The notes under the pieces are model-generated. The model was not told the origin of the DNA and searched no databases. It saw only the letters and a program-made list of their open reading frames with translations. Below, one piece after another: positions 8,798 through 16,994 of a stretch of 64,000 nt of DNA (position 1 is its first letter; each line of letters begins with the position of its first letter). The stretch comes from DAOUEO01 sp963763495 (GTDB lineage: Bacteria; Chloroflexota; Dehalococcoidia; DSTF01; JALHUB01). The translations under genes were made by a program, and so were the position numbers. The stretch is from the NCBI GenBank assembly GCA_963763495.1, contig CAVXOY010000018.1, forward strand, positions 1 to 64,000, in the 5' to 3' direction.

Positions 8798-8826
8798 AGT
8801 ATAGCACACTTGGCCCCCGTTGTCAC
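8798..8826 (-). promoter_or_regulatory. Promoter of the zinc-ribbon gene
   Basis: On the minus strand GTGACA (8821-8826), a 17-base spacer and TATACT (8798-8803) form a near-consensus sigma-70-type promoter about 100 bases upstream of the zinc-ribbon start codon. Confidence 0.65.
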
Positions 8827-9100
8827 GCAGGGGTGCCAAGCCCGCCAACTTGCGACTCCTTCTATATCAATCATCGGTCGCTCTTTGCGAACCGCGAGGA
8901 GGGATGCTAGGCTCTTGCCCGCTTGAGATCCGACGACCGGATTGTCTGCTGGCGTGTTGGGCCTCCAAGTCTACCGCTCGAACTTGAAGTGCTATAATTC
9001 TCTGACTGGCGATCACTTGTGCGAATCGTCTCGACTTCGGCAGTAAGGAATAGAGCCGTCGACTCGAAATACGGCGCGGCGACGTAGCAAGGAGGCAGCC
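8827..9100. other. Intergenic region with repeat copy C
   Basis: No gene seen. Bases 8909-8947 (gctcttgcccgcttgagatc then cgacgaccggattgtct) are a diverged copy of the interspersed repeat. The right end carries caaggaggcagcc, the ribosome-binding site for the aquaporin gene. Confidence 0.5.
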
Positions 9101-9804
9101 ATGGAAATCACACGAAAGGCCATTGCCGAGTTCATCGGCACTTTCTGGCTGGTCCTGGTCGGTGCAGGTAGCGCGGTCCTCGCCGCCAGCTTACCCGATG
9201 TGGGTATCGGGCTGCTCGGCGTCGCGATTGCCTTCGGCGTCGCTCTCATGACGATAGCCTACGTGATCGGCGGCATCTCCGGCTGCCACATCAACCCAGC
9301 GGTGACTCTGGGGCTGTGGGTGGGCGGACGCATGAAGGGCAAGGATGTCGCCCCTACATCGTCGCGCAGGTTCTGGGGGCCATTGTCGGCGCGCTGGTCT
9401 TGTATGCGATCGCCAGCGGCAAGGCAGGGTTCGACGTGGACCAAGGATTTGCCGCCAACGGCTTCGGTGATCACTCTCCTCAAGGCTACAACCTGGGGGC
9501 CGCCTTTCTCATGGAGGTCGTTCTCACGTTCGTGTTCGTGGTTGTCATTTTCGCAGCGACGAGTTCCGGCACCCCAGCCGGGTTCGCCCCGCTCGCCATC
9601 GGTTTGACGCTGACTGCCATCCACTTGGTCGCTATCCCGGTTGACAATGCGTCGGTGAACCCCGCCCGTAGCACCGGTCCGGCGCTGTTCGTGGGTGGCT
9701 GGGCGCTCGAGCAGTTGTGGCTGTTCTGGGTCGCGCCCATCTTAGGCGCTATCGTCGGTGGCTTGTTCCACCGCGCCAGGGAGCTTACCGAAGGCCCTGC
9801 TTGA
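9101..9804 (+). CDS. aqpZ: Aquaporin (MIP family), frameshifted
   Basis: Two frames join into a six-helix channel of about 234 residues. The first frame carries helices 1-2 and the first pore loop ([20 protein letters not shown]). The second carries helices 3-6 with the second pore loop ([19 protein letters not shown]). Both NPA boxes are intact, and the Arg after the second NPA (NPAR) is the selectivity-filter Arg typical of water-selective channels. The break is in a CCCC run near 9351; one extra C restores [12 protein letters not shown]. The AqpZ-type assignment rests on overall similarity and the NPAR box; glycerol channels usually have D after the second NPA Arg region. The symbol is tentative. 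Confidence 0.8.
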
Positions 9805-10026
9805 GCTTCGGACCGCCCGCGATGGTTGCCCCGCGAGGGCAAACGCACTGACGGGTCCTCCCGGGCTGGGAGGAGTTCTTGCCGTTGTTTCAACGATGAC
9901 CCTGCAGTGCCCGATCCCTCATCTCCACCGACAACACGAGCGGCCTCCACACCAACTGCCCATGTTCAAGAACTCGCAGTCTGGGCAGGCATCGAGTAAA
10001 ATGGATACAGCGAGTAAGGAGGAGAC

Positions 10027-11556
10027 ATGAGAACCAAACAAGAGTACATCGACGGACTCGGTAAGATGCGGCGGAACATCTACTTCAACGGTGAGCTCAT
10101 CGACCGCACCGACGAGCGGCAGATGAACTGCCTGAATACCATCGGGACTACCTTCGACGAAGCAGCCAAGCCCGAGAACGAAGAGCTGTGCACGGCCATC
10201 TCCCATCTCACGGGACAGCGGATCAGCCGCTTCACCCACATTCACCAGAACACCGACGACCTGCACAGGAAGCAGGACATGACCCGCATGCTCTGCCAGA
10301 AGATCGGCGGTTGTATCCAGCGCTGCATGGGCATCGACGCCACCAACGCGATCTACAACGTCTCCTACGAAGCCGACAAAGCGAACAACGGCGCCACTGA
10401 GTACCACGAGAACTTCAAGAAGTGGCTGGCCCGCTTCCAGACGGAGGACCTCGTGGGCTGCTGCGCCCAAACCGACGTGAAGGGCGACCGCCTATTGCGG
10501 CCCGCCGACCAGCCCGACCCCGATGCCTATGTCCACATCAAGGAACGCCGGCCGGATGGCATCGTCGTCAGCGGCTGCAAGCTCCACATCTCCGAAGCCT
10601 CGGTAGCCGACGAGATACTGGTGGTCCCCACGAGGGCCCTGCGTGAAGAGGATAAGGACTACGCTGTCGCCTTCGCGGTCCCCGGTGACTGGGACGGCCT
10701 GAAGCAGGTGATCACGATCCACAACCTCCGAGAGAGGGAGTACTACAAGCGCGGCTTCATGCCGGGCTCCACCGACTCCTACATGATCTTCGACAACTGC
10801 TTCGTGCCTTGGGAACGGGTCTTCCTCGCCGGCGAATGGCAGCACGGGGGGGTGCTGGCCCTCCTCTTCGCCTTGTTCCACCGCCACTCCTATTCGGGCT
10901 GCAAGCCGGCGATTGGCGATTTGATCATCGGCGGGGCTGCTCTCGCCGCCGAGGTGAACAACATCCACAAAGCGCCGCACGTGCGGGAGAAGCTTGCGGA
11001 GATCATCATGACCACCGAGCTAGGGTACGCCGCGGGCTACACCGCCTCGGACCTCGGCAAGCCGGAGGTCTACATGCCCGGCGTTGGCTTCGTGCCTTAC
11101 GGCCCCGGCTCCTACATCCCCAACTCGATCTACTGCAACGTCGGTCGCTGTCTCACCGGCGAGGCGGTCTACCGGGAAGCGGAGATCCTTTGCGACATCT
11201 CCGGTGGCGTGACGGCGACCTTCCCGCACGAGAGGGACTTTGCGAACCCGGAGGTCGGGGGTCTGCTTCGCAAGTACACCAAGCGGAATCCGAAGGTCGA
11301 CGTCGAGGACCAGGCGCAGTTCTGGCGCTACCTGGGCGATGTGCTCTGCTCGGCAGCGGGCGGAATCCATAACATCGGCTCCTACCATGGTGGTGGCTCG
11401 CCGATCATGGAGCAGATCGCTATCACCACCCAGTACGACATCGAGTCGCGGAAGAAGCTGGTGAAGTTCATCGCCGGGATGAGCGGTGGAGACCGCGACG
11501 CGCTGGTCAAGACGACCACCCGGCACCGCGCCAAGGAGGCAGTTCCCGCCAAATAG
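10027..11556 (+). CDS. abfD: 4-hydroxybutyryl-CoA dehydratase-like flavin/Fe-S enzyme
   Basis: A 509-residue member of the HpaB/AbfD flavoprotein family. It keeps the four [4Fe-4S] ligands known for the clostridial dehydratase: Cys96-x3-Cys100 (IGGCIQRCMG) and His285-x6-Cys292 (FHRHSYSGCK). The spacing agrees with Cys99, Cys103, His292 and Cys299 of the studied enzyme. Plain HpaB-type monooxygenases lack these cysteines, so a radical dehydration of a 4-hydroxyacyl-CoA is favoured. The ATG is preceded by aaggaggagac. No CoA-transferase or 4-hydroxybutyrate dehydrogenase is adjacent, so the pathway (aminobutyrate fermentation, a CO2-fixation cycle or other acyl-CoA use) is not settled. Confidence 0.82.
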   Translation: MRTKQEYIDGLGKMRRNIYFNGELIDRTDERQMNCLNTIGTTFDEAAKPENEELCTAISHLTGQRISRFTHIHQNTDDLHRKQDMTRMLCQKIGGCIQRCMGIDATNAIYNVSYEADKANNGATEYHENFKKWLARFQTEDLVGCCAQTDVKGDRLLRPADQPDPDAYVHIKERRPDGIVVSGCKLHISEASVADEILVVPTRALREEDKDYAVAFAVPGDWDGLKQVITIHNLREREYYKRGFMPGSTDSYMIFDNCFVPWERVFLAGEWQHGGVLALLFALFHRHSYSGCKPAIGDLIIGGAALAAEVNNIHKAPHVREKLAEIIMTTELGYAAGYTASDLGKPEVYMPGVGFVPYGPGSYIPNSIYCNVGRCLTGEAVYREAEILCDISGGVTATFPHERDFANPEVGGLLRKYTKRNPKVDVEDQAQFWRYLGDVLCSAAGGIHNIGSYHGGGSPIMEQIAITTQYDIESRKKLVKFIAGMSGGDRDALVKTTTRHRAKEAVPAK

Positions 11557-11624
11557 TATTCGGGGTCCAGAGGGCGATGTGCTCCTCGCCCGTGAGGATC
11601 CGTGCTGGCGGCTCATGGGAATGT

Positions 11625-11657
11625 CAGATGGCGCTCTGCGAGGACGAATCCTGCGGT
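11625..11657 (+). repeat. Fragment of the interspersed repeat
   Basis: The 33 bases from cagatggcgctctgcg through aggacgaatcctgcggt are identical to the outer end of copy D (inverted, 23155-23187) and share gacgaatcctgcggt with copy B. The tcttgcccgcg core is missing; the sequence runs instead into the terminator. Confidence 0.65.
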
Positions 11658-11666
11658 TTCAACAAA

Positions 11667-11695
11667 AGCCGGCGGCACAGGCCGCCGGCTTTTTT
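11667..11695 (+). terminator. Intrinsic terminator
   Basis: A perfect 10-base stem agccggcggc / gccgccggct with the loop acag, followed by six T. An A-tract precedes it, so it could act in both directions between the dehydratase gene and the convergent nitronate monooxygenase gene. Confidence 0.9.
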
Positions 11696-11721
11696 CTATC
11701 AGGACAACCTGGCCTGACAGG

Positions 11722-12831
11722 CTAGGCCAGCATCTTGGGAACGTTTCTCAGGATGGTCTCGGCCTCCGTGACGATCTGCTGCACCATATCGTTGACTTTA
11801 GGCATGTCCTTGATGCGCTGGGCCACTTCGCCGGCGGCCATCATCGCCTTTTCCTTGTCGCCTTCGAAGGTAGCTTTGATTGATTCCATCTCGTATCTGA
11901 TTAGGGACATGTCTATCGTGGTGTAGTCATCAGGGGTGCCGAGGAAGACGCCCGGCGATTTCTCGAGGGTGTTCCTGGCATGTTCAACGCTGCGGGGCGT
12001 CTTCAGCCAGCGGGCAGGGCCGACAAAGCCGCGCGCCACGAGTGTTCCCCTGTCGCCGGCCTCCACAACTCCTTCCTTCCAGATCTGGTGGAAGTCGCTC
12101 TCCTGCGTGGCCAGGAAGCGCGTGCCCATCTGGGCGCCGTCCGCGCCCAAGACCAGCGCAGCCGCGAGGGTCTTGCCGTCGGCGAACCCGCCGGCGCCGC
12201 AAACCAGCGTCTTCTCATCGGACACCGTTTCCACGACGGCCGGAAGCAGGATCATGGAGTGGACCGGCTCCCAGGAAGTGTGGAAACCTCCTTCATGGCC
12301 GGAGGCTACGATGACGTCTACACCCGCCTTCTTGCAGCGCAGAGCTGCCTTGACGGACGGGACAACGTGCATCCAGGTGAACCCTGCTCCCTTGATCTTC
12401 TCATCCCAGCCCAGGGGGTCGCCGGCCGACGTGAAGATCACCTTGAAGTGCTTCTTGATGTCCGGGTTCTCCTCACGCACCCTTATGGCTGTGTCGATGA
12501 TGGCGTGCGCGCCTTTGAGCATTTCCGCCGAGACCATGACGTTGATGCCGTAGACGCCGCCCTTGTCCTTGACCAGGTTGTAGGTCCGCTTCAGGCACTT
12601 TTCCAGGACGGTGGGCATGTCGTCCTCGTAGTCTGCACCGGCAGTGCTTACCCAGGCTTTGTAGACCCAGGGCTGGGTCTCCCTATCAAGGATGCCGCTG
12701 GTGGAAAGCAGCCCCAGGACGCCGGCGTTGGCCGAGGCAACTCCCAGGTTGTTGTTGCTGAAAGGTCCCATCCCTGCCTGGATGATGGGATACTTGATCC
12801 CGATCAGGTCACACAGTCTCGATTTGATCAT
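11722..12831 (-). CDS. Nitronate monooxygenase-like FMN enzyme
   Basis: A 369-residue TIM-barrel flavoprotein of the NMO / FabK-like family. Features in order: N-terminal LIGIKYPIIQAGMGPFSNNN, the loop VIFTSAGDP, the conserved VIVASGHEGGFHTSW (catalytic His region), and the FMN-phosphate block VCGAGGFADGKTLAAALVLG with GAQMGTRFLAT. The ATG at 12831 follows a minus-strand aggagctt site. A 17-residue upstream extension of the frame is translated from the interspersed repeat (MPRGQDRRIR) and is probably not part of the protein. It oxidises nitronates, or reduces an enoyl group in FabK-type members; the length and missing FabK signatures favour the former. Confidence 0.82.
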   Translation of the reverse strand: MIKSRLCDLIGIKYPIIQAGMGPFSNNNLGVASANAGVLGLLSTSGILDRETQPWVYKAWVSTAGADYEDDMPTVLEKCLKRTYNLVKDKGGVYGINVMVSAEMLKGAHAIIDTAIRVREENPDIKKHFKVIFTSAGDPLGWDEKIKGAGFTWMHVVPSVKAALRCKKAGVDVIVASGHEGGFHTSWEPVHSMILLPAVVETVSDEKTLVCGAGGFADGKTLAAALVLGADGAQMGTRFLATQESDFHQIWKEGVVEAGDRGTLVARGFVGPARWLKTPRSVEHARNTLEKSPGVFLGTPDDYTTIDMSLIRYEMESIKATFEGDKEKAMMAAGEVAQRIKDMPKVNDMVQQIVTEAETILRNVPKMLA

Positions 12832-12851
12832 TGGAAGCTCCTTTGTCTGAT

Positions 12852-12922
12852 GACGAATCCTGCGGTCTTGCCCGCGTGGCATCTGACAGCCGGATTGTAC
12901 GGACTCTCACCGAGTGGGGCAA
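12852..12922 (+). repeat. Interspersed intergenic repeat, copy B
   Basis: Core gacgaatcctgcggtcttg, then cccgcgtggcatctgacagc and cggattgtacgg, with a trailing gtggggcaagag also seen in copy A. It lies between divergent genes (nitronate monooxygenase-like on minus, saccharopine dehydrogenase-like on plus). Confidence 0.7.
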
Positions 12923-13027
12923 GAGGGGTAAGCTATCGGCGCCAGCGGACGAGGCGCGCCGGTTGACTTGGCGGGACAGGCAAATCGAGGTAGACTACCT
13001 TGACCACGCCAGGAAAGGAGGACGCGC

Positions 13028-14119
13028 ATGAGGTTCGTCGTCTTGGGGGGCGCCGGCGACATGGGCAACGAAGCGGTTCGCACGCTGGCGAGTCATTCAG
13101 GGACTGAGGAGGTGATGATAGCCGACTTCAATCTGAAGGCGGCAGAGGCGCTGGCCGGGGAACTGGGCGGCCCGGTGCGGGCGCGCAGCGTGGACGTCCT
13201 TGACCACGGGGCGCTCGTGGAGGCGATTCGCGGCTATGACGTAGCTCTCGGCTTCGTCGGGCCGTTCGTCCATTTCGAGCGTCCTCTGGTGCAGGCGGCG
13301 ATCGACGCCGGGGTCCACTACGTGAGCATAGCGGATGATTTCGAGGCAGCGCGTGACGCGCTGGCGCTCGACGAAGCGGCGAAGCGGGCGGGAGTCACTA
13401 TCATCACCGGCCTCGGCAACTGTCCCGGGCTCACCAATCTGCTGGCCAAGAAAGGGACACAGTCGCTGGAACGCGCGAAACGAGTAAACATCTCCTGGTT
13501 CGGCGGCGCCGACGATGCGGGAGGCTACGCCAACTATCGCCACGCCGTCCATATTTTCTGCGGAAAGGTGCCTTCCTTTCAGGGCGGCCGTGAGGTGCCG
13601 GTCAAAGCGGGAAGCGGTAGGGAGGTTGTCGAGTTCCCTGCGCCGTGCGGCCGGCTGCCGGTCTACCACACCGGACACGCTGAACCGGTGACGATACCCG
13701 GAAACATGCCCGGACTCGAGGAGGTGACGCTGAAAGGTGGTATCTGGCCCAACTGGCTTGCGAAGGCAGGAATCCTGCTGGTCAGGGCGGGAATGATACG
13801 CGGCGAGCGCAGTCAGAGGTTCTGGGCGGACCTCTTCTATCGGGTCTTGCCCCGACTGCCGCGGGGAAAGTGCGGGGTCTCGGGGTTCCGGGTGGACGTG
13901 TGGGGGGAAAGGGGTGGCGAGGAGGTTCACGCCTGGTATGCGGTAGTGGACCGCATGAACCGAATCACGAGTATTCCGGCGGCGCTGGGCGCGGTGATGG
14001 TGGCCCAAGGCGAAATCGGCGAGCGGGGAGTCTTCTCGCCGGAGGCGGTAATCGACCCCGACGCCATGTTTTCACGCCTGGAGCCGTACGGCGTTCAGGT
14101 GGAGAGTCACGAGCCCTAG
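13028..14119 (+). CDS. Saccharopine dehydrogenase-like NAD(P)-binding protein
   Basis: A 363-residue protein with an N-terminal Rossmann fold (VVLGGAGDMGNEAVRTLASH). An acidic residue after the second strand (IADFN) follows, then the saccharopine-dehydrogenase pattern GPFVHFERPLVQAAIDAGVH and ITGLGNCPGLTNLLA. The C-terminal domain follows the Lys9-like catalytic/dimer fold. The start has aaaggaggacgcgc. Members act on saccharopine, carboxynorspermidine or unknown amino-acid adducts; the exact reaction is not clear. It stands alone. Confidence 0.8.
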   Translation: MRFVVLGGAGDMGNEAVRTLASHSGTEEVMIADFNLKAAEALAGELGGPVRARSVDVLDHGALVEAIRGYDVALGFVGPFVHFERPLVQAAIDAGVHYVSIADDFEAARDALALDEAAKRAGVTIITGLGNCPGLTNLLAKKGTQSLERAKRVNISWFGGADDAGGYANYRHAVHIFCGKVPSFQGGREVPVKAGSGREVVEFPAPCGRLPVYHTGHAEPVTIPGNMPGLEEVTLKGGIWPNWLAKAGILLVRAGMIRGERSQRFWADLFYRVLPRLPRGKCGVSGFRVDVWGERGGEEVHAWYAVVDRMNRITSIPAALGAVMVAQGEIGERGVFSPEAVIDPDAMFSRLEPYGVQVESHEP

Positions 14120-14128
14120 CCCGTGGCC

Positions 14129-14140
14129 GCCTGGCCAGGC
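14129..14140. repeat. 12-base palindrome after the saccharopine dehydrogenase-like gene
   Basis: gcctggccaggc is self-complementary. It lies just past the stop codon without a T-tract; it may be a weak hairpin in the transcript. Confidence 0.3.
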
Positions 14141-14216
14141 TTGATTCTTGTCGAGTCCAGTGCTGGAGTTTGCGGAGGTTCCAGAGCAGCGGATTCTGAC
14201 CCGGAAGACTGCAGCT

Positions 14217-14849
14217 CTAGGCCCCAGATTTGAATGACGCCTTCGCCGGCTTTGCGAAGAGCGGACTGTCTCGACTGTCGGTGGGAAGGCAGGAGAGCAC
14301 ATTGCGCTCATCCCGGAACAGGTCACAGCGTTGCTCCATCATCTCCCGAAGCGCGACCCGCGCACGGTGGAGTCGCATCTTCGTCGCCGACAGGGAGCAT
14401 CCCAGCACCTCAGAGATTTGTCCGTTCGTTAGAACTTCGACATCGTGAAGGATGAGCGGCGTTCGCAGGGCCTCGGGCAGAGATAGGACGAACTGCTGCA
14501 CGCAGCCGCTCATTTCCTTATGACGTGCGGCCTCTTCCGCGCTACAGGGCCCACTCCCCGCTACCGTCGTTGCCCCCGCCTCCTCAGTCTCCTCGCTAAG
14601 TGAGGCCACTGAACGTCCACGAGAGCGGGGACTTCGCAAATAGTCCAGAGTGACGTTACGAGCGACACGCAACAGCCAGAGCCTCTCAGGCGCCTCGCCG
14701 CGGAAGCTGTCGCGCGCCTCAAAGGCTTTCAAGAAGGCATCCTGCGTGAGTTCGTCGGCCAGCGAGGGGTCTTGAACCATGTGAAAAACGAAGCGGCGTA
14801 CGTCCGAGTAGTGCGCCTCATAGACGGTGCCAAAATCGGCGGCCTTCAT
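14217..14849 (-). CDS. ECF-type RNA polymerase sigma factor with Cys-containing tail
   Basis: A 210-residue sigma factor. Region 2 is YSDVRRFVFHMVQDPSLADE with DELTQDAFLKAFEARDSF and LWLLRVARNVTLDYLR. A serine/glutamate-rich linker follows. Region 4 is LSLPEALRTPLILHDVEVLT and ISEVLGCSLSATKMRLHRAR. After region 4 comes an extension of about 40 residues with two cysteines (RCDLFRDERNVLSC), a tail seen in some ECF factors and possibly metal- or redox-sensitive. No anti-sigma gene is next to it; a Cys-rich small protein is encoded divergently. Confidence 0.88.
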   Translation of the reverse strand: MKAADFGTVYEAHYSDVRRFVFHMVQDPSLADELTQDAFLKAFEARDSFRGEAPERLWLLRVARNVTLDYLRSPRSRGRSVASLSEETEEAGATTVAGSGPCSAEEAARHKEMSGCVQQFVLSLPEALRTPLILHDVEVLTNGQISEVLGCSLSATKMRLHRARVALREMMEQRCDLFRDERNVLSCLPTDSRDSPLFAKPAKASFKSGA

Positions 14850-14943
14850 TTGTTCACCTCCAAGCGGGCATTATACCGCACATTCGTCCGATGTATCCCT
14901 TTCGGCGGCGTTCTCGTCTGTATGTAGTGAAAGGAGGACTGCA

Positions 14944-15180
14944 ATGAGTGAGAAGGACGAGAAGGCCGGAGCGGGTGAAGGGGCAGCAGCAGAGGAGTCG
15001 CAGTGCTGTCCGGACATGGCCCAGATGATGGCAGGGAGGATTCCGGACTGCTGCGCAGCCCAAATGCGCAGAATGACGTCACACGGCGTGCCCGAGGACT
15101 GCGGTGCGAAGATGCGGGAGATGATGGCGCGATTCTTCACAGCGGCAGAGAAGGCCGAGAGCAGCACAAAGGAGGCATGA
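14944..15180 (+). CDS. Small cysteine/methionine-rich protein
   Basis: A 78-residue soluble protein with a strong ribosome-binding site (aaaggagg). It has CC pairs and single Cys (SQCCPDMAQMM, PDCCAAQMRRM, EDCGAKMREMM) in a repeated C-x-M pattern, suggesting metal or thiol chemistry. It is transcribed away from the ECF sigma gene, 94 bases off, and its stop is one base before the start of the next gene. I do not know the family's function. Confidence 0.65.
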   Translation: MSEKDEKAGAGEGAAAEESQCCPDMAQMMAGRIPDCCAAQMRRMTSHGVPEDCGAKMREMMARFFTAAEKAESSTKEA

Positions 15181-15181
15181 G

Positions 15182-15514
15182 ATGGAGACACTATGGTGCC
15201 TTAACCAGAGGAAGAGAATAGAAGGTGGTGAACCGGATGAAGTGTGGCAGATTCGGCACGAGGTGCGGAAGAAGCTCAAGCTCTATCGGGATACGCTCAC
15301 GTTCGTTGTTGTCGTCGGCGCTCTGGCGCTGGCTGACTGGCTGACAGGCGGCGACTGGTGGGTGCAGTGGCTGGCAGCCATCTGGGGCGGCCTCCTGGTC
15401 CTCGCTTTGGTGCGGGTGTATGTCCGACCCGTGCTCTGGGGACGCGACGTGGAGGACCGCACTGTTGAGCGCGAGCTGCAAAGGCGAGGCTATCCGCCAC
15501 AAGATGGTCAGTAA
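15182..15514 (+). CDS. 2TM-domain membrane protein
   Basis: A 110-residue protein with two hydrophobic helices (LTFVVVVGALALADWLTG and WLAAIWGGLLVLALVRVYV) joined by a tight Trp-rich turn. The charged EVRKKLKLYRD stretch before the first helix is typical of the 2TM domain, sometimes fused to histidine kinases or regulators. It starts one base after the Cys-rich gene's stop, so the two form an operon. Confidence 0.7.
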   Translation: METLWCLNQRKRIEGGEPDEVWQIRHEVRKKLKLYRDTLTFVVVVGALALADWLTGGDWWVQWLAAIWGGLLVLALVRVYVRPVLWGRDVEDRTVERELQRRGYPPQDGQ

Positions 15515-16033
15515 GTGTGGGAACTTCTGGCATCGCGGGGATGCGCGTTCCTCCCTTAGCCAGATCTGCTGTAAGGGGCACCGCGACGGACGAGAACGTT
15601 ATGCGTCGCCGACACGGTCGAAAGATCCTCCGGTCGCGAATGCGACGAAGGAGCGCCGGATGAGCGCTCCTTCCCCATTTCAGATTCAGCAAAGCCGTCT
15701 GGTGGGCCGTGAGGGATTATTACCCGCCTCTGGCAGGCAGAACCCTCGACTCCTGGATTAAAAGTCAGAACCTCCACCCCGGACCCTTCAGGTCCGACCG
15801 CAGATTCAAATTCCGCCGTTTTGACCGTCTGGACCGGCTGAGTATTCGTCGAGTCCGGTGCTCGGGTTCAAGAGGCCTCTGGAGTACCGGACTCGATGCC
15901 GCAATTCCACATCCTGCACGCGGTTATCTCAGCGGTGAACCCTCGGGACGATTGGACTCAAACGCTTGATCTCCCGGCGGGACCGTCGCCGCCGCAAGCC
16001 AGTATCACCACCCGATTGCTCTGCTGTTGCTAA
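15515..16033. other. Intergenic region with tRNA remnant
   Basis: No protein gene is supported in 519 bases. It holds a broken partial tRNA-Lys copy (15700-15765). A stretch at 15850-15872 (tcgtcgagtccggtgctcgg) resembles one at 14149-14170 (tgtcgagtccagtgctggag), so a small degenerate repeat may be shared between the two spacers. Confidence 0.5.
15700..15765 (-). pseudogene. Partial, disrupted tRNA-Lys copy
   Basis: The plus-strand words tggtgggccgtgagggatt and aaccctcgactcc-ggattaaaagtc match the 3' half of the intact tRNA-Lys at 16815-16889, including encoded CCA. A 22-base stretch is inserted in the T loop. The anticodon stem has mismatches, and the 5' acceptor and D arm are absent. It cannot fold as a tRNA. 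The two copies share orientation. Confidence 0.75.
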
Positions 16034-16762
16034 CTATGACGCCGTCTTGTTGTAGATAACCGGCATCTGCCCCTTCCACCTGTTCCACACGTCGTCGTCA
16101 GTAATCAACTCCGCCATGAAGTGGCCGACATTTATCCTGCTGGTCACCCCCGCGTTGAAGAGCGCGCTTCGGATTGGCGAAGGGAACACCTCGTAATCAG
16201 TAACGTCGCTGCTATCGACCAGAGAGTCCGGCCGAACTACCACCCATTCGATCGCCCTGTCGTCTTTGCCGACCTTTGTGCGCAGGAAGTCTGCCGCGTT
16301 CTCGTTGTCAATGTGTGGGGGCAGCAGCAGGCGAATGAGTCGGATCGCGCAGCTCTGGGCAAACGAGACCCTTTCGGGGATATCGCGGTTGCTGTTGCCG
16401 GCGGTATTCATCAGCACGAACCTCACCGGTGCTCCTGACCTGTTGGCCTTGATGGCATCGCACAACCGGCGGGTGGCATCAGTCACAAGCCTGCGCGGAC
16501 GGCCGTAGATCCCTCTGAAACTCAGGTTGTGCCCCAGGCACGAAGCGACGGCGTCACATCCGCCGACGTATCGGGCCATCTCGGCGTCCCCCAGATCAAG
16601 GACAGCCGCGTGGATGACCGACAGGTTTTCGTTGGTCCGGATATCTTCGGGCAGCCTGTCCGGGGAGCGCACAGTCACCCTGACGCTCACGCCGCGATTC
16701 AACAGCTCGTTCACAAGCAGCCGCCCGGTCGCCCCGGTTGCCCCGACTACGAGCGTTGTCAT
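16034..16762 (-). CDS. NAD(P)-binding (NmrA-like) protein
   Basis: A 242-residue atypical SDR with the dinucleotide motif VVGATGATGRLLVNELLNRG at the N-terminus. Conserved block VRFVLMNTAGNSNRD follows, with VVVRPDSLVDSSD near the C-terminus, as in NAD(P)H-binding proteins of the NmrA/flavin-reductase-like group. The catalytic Tyr-x3-Lys is not evident, so it may be a sensor or reductase. It sits between the tRNA-Lys gene and its broken copy. Confidence 0.75.
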   Translation of the reverse strand: MTTLVVGATGATGRLLVNELLNRGVSVRVTVRSPDRLPEDIRTNENLSVIHAAVLDLGDAEMARYVGGCDAVASCLGHNLSFRGIYGRPRRLVTDATRRLCDAIKANRSGAPVRFVLMNTAGNSNRDIPERVSFAQSCAIRLIRLLLPPHIDNENAADFLRTKVGKDDRAIEWVVVRPDSLVDSSDVTDYEVFPSPIRSALFNAGVTSRINVGHFMAELITDDDVWNRWKGQMPVIYNKTAS

Positions 16763-16814
16763 ACTTTATCCGCTCTCATTGCGGTACCATCTTCCTGTCG
16801 ATGAGTTGAGACTT

Positions 16815-16889
16815 TGGTGGGCCGTGAGGGATTCGAACCCTCGACTCCCGGATTAAAAGTCCGGAGCTCTACCGCTGAGCTAACGGCCC
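16815..16889 (-). tRNA. tRNA-Lys (anticodon UUU)
   Basis: Minus-strand sequence folds as a cloverleaf: acceptor GGGCCGT/ACGGCCC, D arm GCTCAGCGGTAGAGC, anticodon stem CCGGA/TCCGG with loop CTTTTAA (anticodon TTT), T arm GAGGGTTCGAATCCCTC and an encoded CCA. All stems pair. A promoter precedes it. Confidence 0.95.
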
Positions 16890-16898
16890 GCCTCTGCA

Positions 16899-16927
16899 AA
16901 TATAGAAGACGCCTAGAAACCTGTCAA
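16899..16927 (-). promoter_or_regulatory. Promoter of tRNA-Lys
   Basis: On the minus strand TTGACA (16922-16927), a 17-base spacer and TATATT (16899-16904), about ten bases before the mature 5' end. Confidence 0.8.
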
Positions 16928-16944
16928 ACCCTGGGCAAAGAGAA

Positions 16945-16966
16945 GCCCCATCCTGCAGGATAGGGC
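16945..16966 (-). terminator. Terminator after pyrE
   Basis: Stem gccctatcc / ggatggggc with a tgca loop (one bulge), followed on the minus strand by the T-rich ttctcttt. It closes the lepB-pyrE transcript and separates it from tRNA-Lys. Confidence 0.65.
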
Positions 16967-16994
16967 ATCGCAGCGCGACGGCTGATCGCTGAGG

